A stretch of 64,000 bases of DNA from Perognathus longimembris pacificus (Eukaryota > Chordata > Mammalia > Rodentia > Heteromyidae), in NCBI RefSeq assembly GCF_023159225.1, contig NC_063169.1, positions 62,087,934 through 62,151,933 of the forward strand, written 5' to 3'. A program made the translations under genes and the position numbers. The notes under the pieces were generated by a model that was given only the letters and a program-made list of their open reading frames with translations, made no database searches and was not told where the DNA came from. This document shows positions 34,195 to 45,364 of this stretch, one piece after another (positions within the stretch are counted from its first letter, which is position 1; every line of letters begins with the position of its first letter).

Positions 34195-34640
34195 GTTAAT
34201 TGTGTACTTCCTGGGTCCAGGTGGCAGAAATCCAACTCTAACTAGTTCAGATGAAAAGGAAATTTGTTTGGAAACGCAGAGGGTATCTATAAAATCAGAA
34301 GAAGAAGCTGCAGAAGCAAAATACAGAAAGGGATGAGGGCATAACTTTGGAGCCAGGGATTCAAAAGCTATCTCTGTGTCTCTCCTTTCTCTCCCCTCCT
34401 CCCCCCTCCTCTCCTTCCCTCTTTCCTTCTCCCCACCCCTTCTCTCTTATAGACAACCAGAAAATGTGCCTCCCACCAAATGTTCCAGATGCTCATTTCC
34501 ACAACTTCTGTTCCAAAGAAAAACGGGCTCTTTGGTAGTTATAGTTCACAGAAATCTTGGGAAGACACTGATTGGTTTAGCTGGGTTCAAGCCCCTTTCT
34601 CTGAACCAATCAGAAAGCCAAGAGGAAGGTTCCCGTGATC
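34195..34640 (+). repeat. Ancient interspersed repeat, family not assigned
   Basis: GGTGGCAGAAATCCAACTCTAACTAG ... ACTGATTGGTTTAGCTGGGTTCAAGCCC ... CTGAACCAATCAG resembles a common old mammalian repeat with the same opening and ending words. I cannot fix the family. A CTCCTC-rich stretch lies in the middle. Confidence 0.4.
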
Positions 34641-34689
34641 TAACTAACCTGACTAGAGATTTATAACCTGACTAACATCTCTAATCTCA

Positions 34690-34850
34690 AGAAGCTAAGG
34701 TTCTAGGAGTAAATGGCACTAAATGAGTAACCAAATAAATAAGCGAGATGGATGATAGTGATAAGTCCATGAGGAAATAAAACAGAATGATATGGTAAAT
34801 AATTAGTGGGTTAGAATGAGCTTTAGGAGGTCAACCAATTCATTTATTTA
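34690..34850 (+). mobile_element. Old LINE (L2-type) fragment
   Basis: AACCAAATAAATAAGCGAG ... GATAGTGATAAGTCCATGAGGAAATAAAACAG ... GATATGG matches the 'gtgataagtgctatgaagaaaataaa' type text of old LINE 3' ends. Confidence 0.4.
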
Positions 34851-34854
34851 AATA

Positions 34855-35213
34855 ATTCTTATAATTTCAGGATAACTTTTAGTCAAACAATTCCAGAAGA
34901 AAAGAATGTTTTAATAAGTTTTTTAAGTTTTTATGTAGATTTTTAGCAATCAGTTCTTTTCAGAAAGTATTAATTGAAAAATATAACACGATAACAGCTG
35001 TTTATATGGCTCTTCATGATTTAACTGGAGGAAACGACTCTTATTGTCTCCTCTCGTTTGGAGACTGAGAAAACCAAAGACCCTTGACAGAATTTTTAGG
35101 ACTTCTGTATTAACAGAGTAGCTACTGAATGATATGTGGATCCCTTTTGACTCAGAAGTCAGGAGGACAACGTTCTAAGTACCATACTGCATGAAAGTAT
35201 CTTTCAATTATTA
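34855..35213. other. Intergenic unique sequence
   Basis: Nothing recognised. Confidence 0.4.
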
Positions 35214-35228
35214 AAAATAATTGGTATC

Positions 35229-35422
35229 GGGGCTGGGAGTATGGCCTAGTGGCAAGAGTGCTTGCCTCCTACACATGAAGGTCTCAGTGATTCCCCAGCA
35301 CCACATATATGGAAAACGGCCAGAGGGGGCGCTGTGGCTCAAGTGGCAGAGTGCTAGACTTGAGCAAGAAGAGGCCAGGGACAGTGCTCAGGCCCTGAGT
35401 CCAAGGCCCAGGACTGACCAAA

Positions 35423-35483
<61 letters not shown>
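35229..35483 (+). mobile_element. IDL-Geo SINE whose tail became an (AAAT)n microsatellite, with 15-bp TSD
   Basis: Dimer 35229-35420, then about 16 AAAT units to 35483. The target duplication AAAATAATTGGTATC lies at 35214-35228 and 35484-35498, so the whole microsatellite is inside the insertion. Confidence 0.95.
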
Positions 35484-35485
<2 letters not shown>

Positions 35486-35499
35486 AATAATTGGTATCA

Positions 35500-35948
35500 T
35501 ATAAAGAGAGAGCTCCAAGATGATGCAACTCACTCAACTCAGTCAGCTCACTCTGAAGTGTCTGAGTTCAGAGACTCTGAATGTACGAGTCTATACATTT
35601 CTTGAGTGTGAAAATGGACACGAGGCATCAAAGAAGGAGGGGAAACAAAGCAAAACCGATCAGAATTGATGCTTTAAGGAAAGTGGTGACTTCTACATAG
35701 TTTTCAACACTTGAGTGGCAAAAATAAATAAAAAGAACGTTCCTTCCTTTGCCCTCTCCCAGAAAAATATTAAGATGACAAGAGGTGTTAGCAGTCGTGA
35801 TTTGGAAACCAAAGAATCCTGAATTCTTAAATTCCAAAGTCAACACTTTCTTTTGGCTTTGGAGGAAATCTAGTCAGATGATGTTTATAATTTCCCAATG
35901 TGTTTGTTTGTTTGGATAAAAACTGACCTTATAAGAAATGATCAACAC
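35500..35948. other. Intergenic unique sequence
   Basis: Nothing recognised. Confidence 0.4.
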
Positions 35949-35950
35949 GT

Positions 35951-35984
35951 GCACACACACACACAGACACACACACACACACAC
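35951..35984. repeat. (CA)n microsatellite
   Basis: CA run with one CAGACA interruption. Confidence 0.95.
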
Positions 35985-36104
35985 GACTGTGAGAACGCAC
36001 AATATGAAACATACCTTCATTGAGCCATTTGTAATTTGTCTTGTTGGACTATATTAAAACCTGGCAAGAAGCCATGCAGAACTCCTAGTTCTGCTCTTGC
36101 AATT

Positions 36105-36290
36105 CTCTTTTTAAAATTCTTTTTATTATTCCTAAAAAGTTGTACAAAGGGGGTTCGATTCAACATGTTCCCATGTGAGTGTAACCTCTCTGTACATCAC
36201 TTTGACAGTAAATAAGAAAAAATAAAACATGTTCCCATGTGAATGAGTTCAATGCACTCTGACAATTATTTTCCTTCCTGTACATCTCTA
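36105..36290 (-). mobile_element. Rodent L1 3' end, antisense, with a nested 47-bp sense L1
   Basis: TTTTTATTATTCCTAAAAAGTTGTACAAAGGGG and CATGTTCCCATGTGA(A/G)TGAG are reversed L1 3'UTR text. It is split by a 47-bp sense insertion at 36179-36225. Confidence 0.6.
36179..36225 (+). mobile_element. Extremely 5'-truncated L1 insertion with 17-bp TSD
   Basis: GTAACCTCTCTGTACATCAC ... ends in an A-rich tail (AAAAAATAAA), the last bases of the same L1 family whose ends are seen at 44544 and 53335. The duplication AACATGTTCCCATGTGA is exact at 36162-36178 and 36226-36242. Confidence 0.85.
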
Positions 36291-36294
36291 CCAG

Positions 36295-37510
36295 GCTTTC
36301 TACTAGAGTCAGATAACCAATTTAAAGATGACAAATGTAAAAGTGACAAGCCCCACACCAAGCCGTGCCATTCCAAAGGGCACTTATGCTACTAGCATTG
36401 GACTAATTGCATGGCTCTCAAAACCTGGTGTCCAGGACTCGGCCTTCAGCTATGCAAGGGCCATCTAGATGTTCCTGGCTAGTGCCTCCCTTGCTACAAT
36501 GGACTAGAAAGACCCATTTGACCCTTGTCTTAACCCCCTACAAGGACAGCTCCCACGTCTGTCTTGTTCGCTGCTGTGTCTGCCACTCAGCAGCACTCTG
36601 AGTGAAAAAGGAAGCCAATGGCTGCCAAGAGAATTACTAAACAATCCCTTTTTTCACTGAGCAAAGGGAGGTGGGGAGAATGCACAGAGGACAAGGAAGT
36701 CAAAGGAAACCTGAGAGATGAAAACAGTGAGGGTCACTGGCCCCCCTCGGGCAATCATCGCTGTGAGAACTGGAATTCCACTGGTCAGCTTGTAAGTAAC
36801 ACCACGGGCATTTTATTTCAACATCTTAAAAAAAAAATCCAAAAACAAACAAAAAAATTATGAGGAGGGGAAATCATTCTCTGTGGGGATCTTCCTTGGG
36901 AAGAACCTAGCCAGTAGGTTTCATAAATCACACTTTCCCCTGCTCCGTGGTGTGCGGAATGATTTACTGTATCCATAAAGGAAATTAGAGGACTCACACT
37001 GAGGGACACAGTAGAGGCCCTGAAGCGGGGATGGCGCAGACACAAAGCTGGGGTTGGGGATATGGCTCAGAGCAGTGCAGGGCTCATGATTGCCTTGAGC
37101 CCCAGATAATGGGTGACAGTGACCCCAGGAACTGAGGGGCTACGTAGTTGGCCATCACCATGACTTGTGGTCAGCAAGGGAGGTCATTGACCCAGCAGCC
37201 TCTTTTGTCCACGTTCTTCACATGGGATAAGGGGGCTGCAGTACTTCCATAACGGTGCTGCGCTCATTGTTAAAAGTCCCGAGAACACTTAAGCTAGAGC
37301 GCATGTGTGGGCTTTGCAAAGACAATCGCTATAGGTGGAACTGGACAAAAGTGCTTTCTGAAGAGTACCAACTGGTGGATTCAAGAAGCCAGAACCCCCA
37401 CACACAGCACAACCAGGAAGGGGAAGGGAATTTGAAAGACTAAGAGTCTTCAGCCTAGAGAAGAGACACCTTGACTGAGAAGTTGGATAGAGAATTCTTT
37501 TTGTTGTTGT
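36295..37510. other. Intergenic unique sequence
   Basis: A short ID-like word group occurs at 37050-37085 (GGGTTGGGGATATGGCTCAGAGC). Otherwise nothing recognised. Confidence 0.4.
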
Positions 37511-37514
37511 TTGT

Positions 37515-37747
37515 TTGATGCCGGTCCTGGAGCTTGAACTCAGGACCTGGGCACTGTCTCTGAGCTTTTTTGCTCAAGACTAATATTCTGCCACAGAGTT
37601 ACACTTCCACTTCTGGATTTCTGGCTTTCTTAATTGGAGAGGAGAGTCTCACAGACACTCTTGCCCTGGTTGGCTTTGACCCTCAGTCCTCAAATCTTGG
37701 CCTCCTGAGTAGCTAGGATTACAGGTAAGAGCCACTGGCACCGGGCT
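37515..37747 (-). mobile_element. 7SL-like head + Geo tail SINE, antisense
   Basis: CCGGTCCTGGAGCTTGAACTCAGGACC, CTTCCACTTCTGG, CTTAATTGGAGAGGAGAGTC, GGCCTCCTGAGTAGCTAGGATTACAGG, CTGGCACCGGGC. Confidence 0.88.
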
Positions 37748-37749
37748 GT

Positions 37750-38190
37750 GGATATCGAATTTGAAATCATATTATCAGCATGCTACCCATGGATATGGAT
37801 ATGGATATAGATTCCAGACCTGTCCTTCAATCACAATGAATTACTTTGTGGAATGCAAAGATCCCAAACTCTGGGATGTATGGACCAAGAAAAACAATCT
37901 TAAGGGAAATAGAAAACCAAAGTCGAATGAACTGTCTACTTTTCTGCCTTTAAGTCAAAAGTATGAAGGAGGAAGAGGAAGAGGAAGGAGATGGGAGAAG
38001 AGAGGAAGACTACTAACTCTCATCATTATGATTTAGAGAAAAGAATGGATCGTTTAACCATTCAAACAACACAGGAACATAATCCTCAAATTAAAAAGAC
38101 ATATTTATATTTATGGACAAAGTCCACTCATTTTTACTGTTTCCTATGCAGGCTTCAAGGAGCCAGTGGATGGCTCAGTAAAAGAAGAAA
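37750..38190. other. Intergenic unique sequence
   Basis: GGATAT tandem words at 37790-37808 and a GGAAGA-rich stretch near 37965-38005. No gene seen. Confidence 0.4.
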
Positions 38191-38194
38191 TATG

Positions 38195-38300
38195 GGCTTT
38201 GTGGAAACTCAGGTTCTAATACCAACACCAACCTCTACTAAGTAACCAGGGCAGGTTCCTTCAAGTCCCTGAGGCTGAGCTCTCACACCTGGGGAACGAG
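38195..38300 (+). mobile_element. MIR fragment, weak
   Basis: GGAAACTCAGGTTCTAATACC ... AGTAACCAGGGCAGGTTCC ... CCCTGAGGCTGAGCTC follows the MIR order loosely. Confidence 0.4.
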
Positions 38301-38304
38301 GTGT

Positions 38305-39910
38305 GAAAAGAAAAGGAGCCAGGTCCATTGGGGCTTGATGAATGGGAGCTGCTCTGTACACGGAAGTGTACTTTGGCTCTCCTTTAGGTCCAGGTCCACG
38401 TGTCCATATCTGTTTGTGTAGGGTGGTAGAGAGGTCGCTGCCACTCCCGTCTCCCTCTTCTGAACCCAAGCTTCCCTCATCCTGGTGTGGGATCTTGGCC
38501 TCCTCCCCCTACGGAAGATACTAGAAGAGAGACAGGGTCTGTCTGGGTTCCCACTCCTCACCTCTCATTTCTTCTGCACCAGTGCTACAAAGCCCCTTGA
38601 AGCTGTGAGAAAAACCATCATTTTGATTTAGGATGAAATTGATTTGTTTGTCGACCAAGAAGGCAGATGGAGTGTGCGTTGCCAAAAAAATAGAAGACTT
38701 GGCTATGACTGGCTCTTATTTTATATCGATGTTTTTTAGCTACAAGATTTATATCAGAGTGTAACATGTGGCTGTAAAATGCGAAGAGAGCCAGGTTTGA
38801 TCACACTCCTGCCTGCTTTTCACCTGCAGGCAATGACTCACAGGTCTTAAAGGAAAACTGCTCTGTACTTGAGAATCAGAAATACAGTAAGGAGCAAAAC
38901 AATTTAACCTCCTCTCCCGGATATGCTGAAATAGGATTCCAAATGTCAATTTGCTCACAATTAGACTGGAACCTCATTTGAAGGGAAAAAAATGAAACGC
39001 CCTCAAAACGCATAGTCTTTTCCAAGATCTTTTTGAAAAAGCTGTCTGGATGGACTCCCACTTCTCAAGACCTAGTCTCTGAACTGTGGCTTTATTTTTC
39101 ATACCTTTGCCTCTGTTTCCCAATAGGGCTAGAGGAATAATTCTCATCCTTTCACTTTGACAAGATTCGGGGAAAGAGCAAAGAAATCTTTATAGTTCGT
39201 AGTACTAATACAACATTGTATAATTCTGATTATAATAATTTTAGTTGGAATTACAGCTTTCTGCTTGCATTAGAGGCACACTAAACAAAGCAAGTGCTTA
39301 TCCAGGTCTTCAATACCTCACTGAGGACTTAGCTCTCAGCCTTGGTGCCCCTGGGAGCCCCAGAGGGTCTCCATTACTAGGGAAACCAAGATCCAGTACC
39401 ACAATAGACCTAGTTCTATAGCTGGTGGACCCTCCAGGCCCTTCTTAGGATCCTGATGTTTTCTAGAGAGCCTTATCCTTCTCATTGCCGTTCCTTCCCT
39501 GCATTCCTCTTGCTCCATATTGATCTTTCTGGGAAGGTAGGGGACAAGTAGAGAGGGAGCAAAGACTGGCTCTATAGCACAACAGCAAACAGTCTTCAGA
39601 TGGATGGTTGGCACCTCATCTTTCCTGGTCCTTTCTCTGCTCCTGCCCTCTTACCATCTTCATTCACCTCCCTCCTCCTCTTCAACCCAGTCTCTTCCTT
39701 CCCTATCTCCTGAGAAGCCTCTTTTCCTTCCTGGTCTTTTGCTGATGCCTGATATCCAAGCCCTCACCCTATCCTATCAGGCTCTTCCAGGTTGTTTTTC
39801 TTTTTTTTTTTTTTTTCCAAACAAAAGCAGATACTTCCCCCAGGAGGGCTTGAATGGCAGATGTGATGAGAACAGCACCTGCATAGAAGAGTGCTGTCAC
39901 CAACTGTCAT
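38305..39910. other. Intergenic unique sequence
   Basis: Pyrimidine-rich at 39600-39830, including a poly-T run; nothing recognised. The open frames here have no splice support. Confidence 0.4.
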
Positions 39911-39916
39911 GTGAGT

Positions 39917-40075
39917 AAACCAGTGGCTCTCAAAATATGTGCCCACCCCCACAGCAGTGGCAACTTGTTAGAAATACAGACCCCCTAAACCGGACACTGT
40001 GGAGACACAGCCCAGTGATCTGTGTTTCAGACAAAGCCTCCTGGAGATTCTGAAATCTCAGAATCCCTGGATTAT
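39917..40075 (+). mobile_element. MER5A-type hAT MITE
   Basis: Begins CCAGTGGCTCTCAAAATATG, has AACTTGTTAGAAATACAGACC, CCCAGTGATCTGTGTTTCAGAC and GGAGATTCTGA, in the manner of a MER5-like non-autonomous hAT element. The far terminal repeat is not clear. Confidence 0.65.
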
Positions 40076-40079
40076 CTAA

Positions 40080-41495
40080 GGAGCAACAACATGGGCACCG
40101 GGCTACCTGTTACATAGCACCCAGTGTAGCTATTAGTGAATAGCAAAGGTTCAATAAACGCCTGATAAATGAAGGATGGACAAACTACTGGTGCCTTGTG
40201 AAGATGGGGAGCAAGTTATGTTATGACACAATTTCTGCTCACGTGACATGAAACACATGACAAAGGAGAAAACAACACATAGGGAACTTGAAGTCGCAGG
40301 AAAACTTACCTGGATTTTTCAGCCTGCATTTATAAGATGATAATAAGGAAACTGAGACTACACCACCCAACCAAGGTGCCAGGGAGCAGGGCTGGCCCTG
40401 TTTTCAGGCCTCCAGGTTCTGTGGGATTTCCAAGCCCAAGCCCCCTCCCAGGTGGGAAGCATGAATAGCTAAGTCATAGTTTGGGCCTTGACTCTGTGGG
40501 GACAACAGGGAAAACTGGGTGCGGGTTGAAGGAGTTGGAGAGCTCATGCTGGGATCCTTTTCAGAACAAGGAAAATCTAGATGAGTGGAGGTTATATTTT
40601 TTTCTTTACCAGTTTTGGTAAAATTGCAAAGCTGGGAGAGAGAAACACACAGCACGTTTTCACTTAGTGGCCACAGGATGGATTTGCTCAAAGAAGCTTG
40701 CCAGAGCCAAGCAACCCAGACAAGGTATATAGTGGCAATCCAGACTTCATGGAAAATTGCATCTAAGATCTCATTCCCGCGGTGTAGGCAGCCGGGAATG
40801 GCGCCTGGTCTTCTCTGCCCCCGGCCTGCTCCTCAAGTTCACATTTCCCTTTGCTGCTGCTCCTGGCTTGCTTGTTTGTTTGGTCACTCTCAACTTGGGT
40901 ATGTCTGCTTCTCTTCTCTTGGCCACACCTCCGTACTCAGTCAGTTAGCAGTAGTGGCCTGGGATCTGTCTGCTTATATGAGATGCCTCCCCCCACAATT
41001 CTACATCACTGTCAGGTAAAGGACCTTTACAAGGCCATGGCCTTGGACTCAAGTGTGAACGAAGGAGAGGGGGAGGTGTAGAAAAACCAAGTGAAACCGT
41101 GGCAATTTCCCTTCAAAGCAAGTAGACTAGAGTTTACAAGTGACATTTACCATAAGACCTTCAGCAGCAAAGCTTATACACTATTTGCTTTAATTAAATA
41201 TGGAAGGAAGATAGGGAAAGAAAGGAGCTATAGAGTTGTTGTTGTGTTTAAGATTCGGAAGTGTGACAGATCCATGCTTGCATGAGTTCAAAGTTCTCTT
41301 TCAATAGCATTAGAGTTTGGTAAGCGCTGGGGCCCCCAGAGTGTTCTTACTAGAGGTTTTGTTAAACTAAAGGTAAATACAGAATTTTCCGTGACTGAGG
41401 TGATAACTTGTACCAGACTGCAAAAGAAAAGGTTAAGTAAAGTTGGAAGGACTGTAAATCATCTCAAATTTTTGAGCCTTCTTTATTAAAATTAT
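40080..41495. other. Intergenic unique sequence
   Basis: A MIR-like snippet may lie at 40330-40425 (AAGGAAACTGAGAC). Otherwise nothing recognised. Confidence 0.4.
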
Positions 41496-41502
41496 CACAG
41501 AG

Positions 41503-41775
41503 TTAGCTGGGTTCTTAGCTACTCAGGAGGCTTAGACCAAGAGGATCATGGTTCAAGGCCAGCTTAGGCAAAAAGTTAGTGAGATTCCATCTTAATCAAC
41601 AAGAAACTGGATGAAATGGGAAGCAGAAATAGGATGTTCCTCATACAGACCAGCAAGGCCTTATCTGAAAAACAACTCAAGCTAAAGAGGTACGAGTATG
41701 GCTCAAGTGTCAGAGCATTTCCCCAACATGCTCAAGAACCTGAGTTCAACTCTTAATACAACCAAGGTAGAGGGA
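41503..41775 (+). mobile_element. 7SL-like head + ID/tRNA-like tail SINE, diverged
   Basis: AGCTGGGTTCTTAGCTACTCAGGAGG, GGTTCAAGGCCAGC, then AGTATGGCTCAAGTGTCAGAGCATTTCCCC and ACCTGAGTTCAAC. It contains extra sequence between head and tail. Confidence 0.6.
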
Positions 41776-41779
41776 GAGG

Positions 41780-43416
41780 GAGAAGGATTTACCTCCAAAA
41801 GAAAGTGATAGGTAGAAGGTAGGAGCAGTGAATGAAACACAATCAGGAACTAAATAGCAGAGCTAATGAACACACACAAAATCTCCATGTTATGCAATGA
41901 ACAAGCCCAAGCAATTACACTGGTCCAGTGGCCAGTGACTGTCTGTGCACTCAGCAAGTAGTGTTACTAGCCCAGCCCCTTGGTGGGGAGGGGAAACACT
42001 ACTGAAGGTCACTGAGCAGCCAATGACTGGCGACCTAGATATGCTTGCTAAGTGGGCAGCAACATACTGTAGTTGCAACACTATTTCTATGATCTAATTC
42101 TGTTAAGGCCAGCTTGCTCAGCCTTTTCAGGTACTTTGTCAGTGATTCTGGGGAAGAGATCAACATCCCAGGATATAATTGTGATGCCCCGCCCCCATTC
42201 AAACAATCTGAAACAAACCCTAGCACTACCTGGAACCTAGGATGCCTAATTCTCAGCTGTAAAAACTGACCAGAAGCTAAGTCTCCCATTTGAATAACAG
42301 CTAACCCAGGTACTCCATGACCAAGAACTGTGTATATAAGTATAAAAGACACCCTTTGTATTTTTATTTTTAAGTACTATAGTAGATCATTCTTTTCAAG
42401 CAAGAACTTACATGTTTGGTTGGACTTCATCTATCAAAGCTGGTTGCTAGGAGATTTTTAAAGGAAGTTAAGCATAAACTCTACAAATACCAGGTTGAGT
42501 ACCTCCCCATTAGTGGAATGAATTGGCATCAAAGAAGTCCAATAAACCCAAATGTTGCACAGTCAACAGATAAAGACCAGGAGGTCACACAGGAAAGCCA
42601 CTATGCTTTAGGTTTAAATCACACTCCAGCAGAAATTATTTGGGGTTTGATCCAAGATAGCAAAAAAAGAATTTGTTGTGAAAATGCTCTATGCCAGCTT
42701 GGAGCAAGGGTCAATGCCCGCATGATTGGAAATGCAGCAAGGACCAATAAAGGATTCATATTGCTCCAGAGAGAGGCCTGGTGTGGTTGGTGGTAAATGC
42801 CAGCTGTCCGTGGATGTGTAACTATAAAACTCCAAATCAGACTGGCTGGTGCCTGAATAGAAATAGGGTTTCCAGGGCTGGGGGGAATCAACACCAGCTG
42901 GTGGAGGTGTGTGTGGATGTCCATCCATGCTCAAAACAGGCATCTTGCCCCTTGAGAAAAGAGAAGTACCCAGGGCACATTCAGCAATCATTTCAGTATA
43001 TGGATAGGACCAGGCCAAGGATTCTTGGAGGACATCGCTTCTCTTATCCTTCCCTCTACTACAATGGGTAGAGGAAGACATGGAAAATAAAAAGGTCTCT
43101 ACACTAGCCTCACTGTTGCCCAAGAAACACCACCCATTGAGATGGTAAGGGCTAAGCACATTACAGTAGATGTCTGAGTGAGATCTTACGAGGTCTGATC
43201 TGTGTACTCAACCGCGTGCTGTTTGACTCTCATCTGTTACCCGACGTCTTTGATGCCTTTCGTGTGACAGGATTAGGGGTTATGGATGAAGAGTTTGTCT
43301 TCGTCTCTGGCTCTCCCACCTACTCTAATATTTCCCACAGGCCTCTTTTCCTCCTTGAGTTCCCTGATGCTTATTCAGTGACAGGACGTTCAAAATTTTG
43401 GTTAAATGACCACATT
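41780..43416. other. Intergenic unique sequence
   Basis: The longest open frames (42416-42796 on +, 42689-43159 on -) overlap each other on opposite strands, match nothing I know and lack splice context. Confidence 0.4.
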
Positions 43417-43432
43417 AAAAAATGTCTAGGCA

Positions 43433-43639
43433 GGGCTGGGGATATAGCCTAGTGGCAAGAGTGCCTGCCTCGGATACATGAGGCCCTAGGTTCGATTCCC
43501 CAGCACCACATATACAGAAAACGGCCAGAAGCGGCGCTGTGGCTCAAGTGGCAGAGTGCTAGCCTTGAGCGGAAAGAAGCCAGGGACAGTGCTCAGGCCC
43601 TGAGTCCAAGGCCCAGGACTGGCCCCCCCCCCCCCCCAA
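43433..43639 (+). mobile_element. IDL-Geo SINE, young, with a poly-C run and 16-bp TSD
   Basis: Nearly identical to the copy at 405. The usual final GGCC is expanded to about 15 C before the A-tail. Target duplication AAAAAATGTCTAGGCA at 43417-43432 and 43640-43655. Confidence 0.95.
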
Positions 43640-43779
43640 AAAAAATGTCTAGGCAAAAAGCTATTGAAATAAAGTTCATAGTAAAAGTTCTCCAAGTATT
43701 TCATCTTTACTTGCTTAATTCCAGCTATTTCAAGAGATGGGGGTTTCTCATTATCTTGGTTTCTCACACACATATTGCC

Positions 43780-43780
<1 letters not shown>

Positions 43781-43812
<32 letters not shown>
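43781..43812. repeat. (GT)n microsatellite
   Basis: GT run with a TTT interruption. Confidence 0.9.
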
Positions 43813-43813
<1 letters not shown>

Positions 43814-43814
43814 T

Positions 43815-44296
43815 TCTTACAAAGCAAAGCAGGATTCTTTGGAAAGCTTTGTGACTAGTTGGGTTGAGAAGTAGCATTTCTCTGGTTGTAGCATGGGGTT
43901 ACTTCAACTCAGCTTTGCTTAGAAAGAAACAGCATTAACATTCAAATCCAGGTCGTCTGACTTTAAGTCCCATTAACCATAACTCATTCTAACTAGCTAT
44001 CCTTAAGTACAGAAGGCATTGCATCTTAGAATAAGGAAGTTGACTAAAACCAGTTCTCATATCTATACACAGTGGAAATTACCTTCTGCCAACAGTCTCT
44101 GTTGATGGGCTAATACTCTCACTTTCCTTTGCTGTTCCGTTTTCTCTTCTGTCATCCTCTCTCCTCTCTGTCTTCTTCCTTCCCATGTGTGTCTTCTCTT
44201 ACGTATATCAATAGACTATAGCAGGAGAAATTTTAATCTCATCATAGCAATTATTCAGATTCTGGGTAGGTGGAAGTTTCCTTGTAAAAATGACTT
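43815..44296. other. Intergenic unique sequence
   Basis: Nothing recognised. Confidence 0.4.
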
Positions 44297-44315
44297 TAAA
44301 AAAACTTTTGAAAAT

Positions 44316-44544
44316 GGCGAGACAAAGGGTAAAAGGCAAACCAATGCAACAGCAATACTTACAAAACTGTATGTTGTAAACCAACTGTACAACTGGAGGG
44401 GAGGGAATTGAGGGGGGAAGCTGGGAGAAAAATGAGGGAAGACGTAATACATTTGATAAGAAATGTACTCACTGCATTACATATGAAACTGTAACCCCAC
44501 TGTACATCCCTTTGACAATAAAGAAATTAATTTAAAAAAAAAAA
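44316..44544 (+). mobile_element. 5'-truncated rodent L1 3' end
   Basis: GGAGGGGAGGGAATTGAGGGGG, TACTCACTGCATTACATATG, CTGTAACCCCACTGTACATCCC, AATAAAG and poly-A. About 230 bp. Flanked by similar A-rich duplications (about AAACTTTTGAAAATG before and AAACCTTTTGAAATG after). Confidence 0.85.
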
Positions 44545-44547
44545 AAA

Positions 44548-44650
44548 CCTTTTGAAATGAGGTCTTGTCATGTTACCAGGCCAACCTTGAACTTATAATT
44601 ATCCAATCTCAGCCTCCTGAGCAACTGAAACTGCAGCCACATATCACGAT
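44548..44650 (-). mobile_element. Old B1-like SINE, antisense
   Basis: CTTTTGAAATGAGGTCTTGTCATGTTACCAGGCC ... CAGCCTCCTGAGCAACTG is the reversed 7SL monomer. The L1 at 44316 inserted into its reversed A-tail. Confidence 0.65.
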
Positions 44651-44654
44651 ATCC

Positions 44655-45170
44655 ATTACAAAAGCAACATGCAAACACACTCTTAAAAACATTATCCTGG
44701 ATTTGCAGTCACTTTTTAAAAAGTCAATTCTTTACTGGTTCACTTGAGAAAGCAACTCTTATATAATTTTATAGGATGAAATCCATTAAGAATACTGTTC
44801 CTGAGGTTGGTCCACACTTGCTAGCCAAGTCCAGTGGAAACTGGGGGGAGATGAGGATAGGCGTGGGTCTGGAGTCTGCCGCCACGACTTTGAGTTTTTC
44901 CTTCACCTAGGAATTTCTTTGGAGTGACCATCAATGTTTTCTGAATATATCTATCTGGCTCCGAAAGGCTGGGTGTTTTATTACATGAAAAGAAAAAAAT
45001 TTTTTGGTTATTGGTAATAACATTTTCAAATTGGTCCCCAAGAACAGCAAATAGTGACACTCCTACTGAGTATCAGAATATTTAAGCTACATAGGAGAGA
45101 GATCTTGTGGGTGTCAACGGTTCAGGCCACTGCTTCATAAAACAAGATGTCACAATGCTTACATCGCAGC
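44655..45170. other. Intergenic unique sequence
   Basis: Nothing recognised. Confidence 0.4.
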
Positions 45171-45184
45171 ATAGTTCTTTTCTT

Positions 45185-45350
45185 TTTTTAAAAAATTATT
45201 TTTTTGTCAAAGTGATGTACAGAGGGCTTACAGTTTCATACGTAAGGCAGTGAGTGCATTTCTTATCAAACTTATTACCTCCTCCCTCATTTTTCTCCCA
45301 CCTTCCCTCCTCCTCAATTCCCACCCCCCCAACCCTGTTATACTGTTGGT
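45185..45350 (-). mobile_element. 5'-truncated rodent L1 3' end, antisense, with 13-bp TSD
   Basis: T-rich start, GTGATGTACAGAGGGCTTACAG, GCAGTGAGTGCATTTCTTATC, then pyrimidine-rich text. It is the reverse of the family at 44316. Target duplication TAGTTCTTTTCTT at 45172-45184 and 45351-45363. Confidence 0.88.
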
Positions 45351-45364
45351 TAGTTCTTTTCTTA

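Noticed and set aside
42416..43159. Overlapping 126- and 156-codon frames on opposite strands
   Set aside because: No motif, splice or repeat evidence; overlapping frames on both strands are common by chance at this length.
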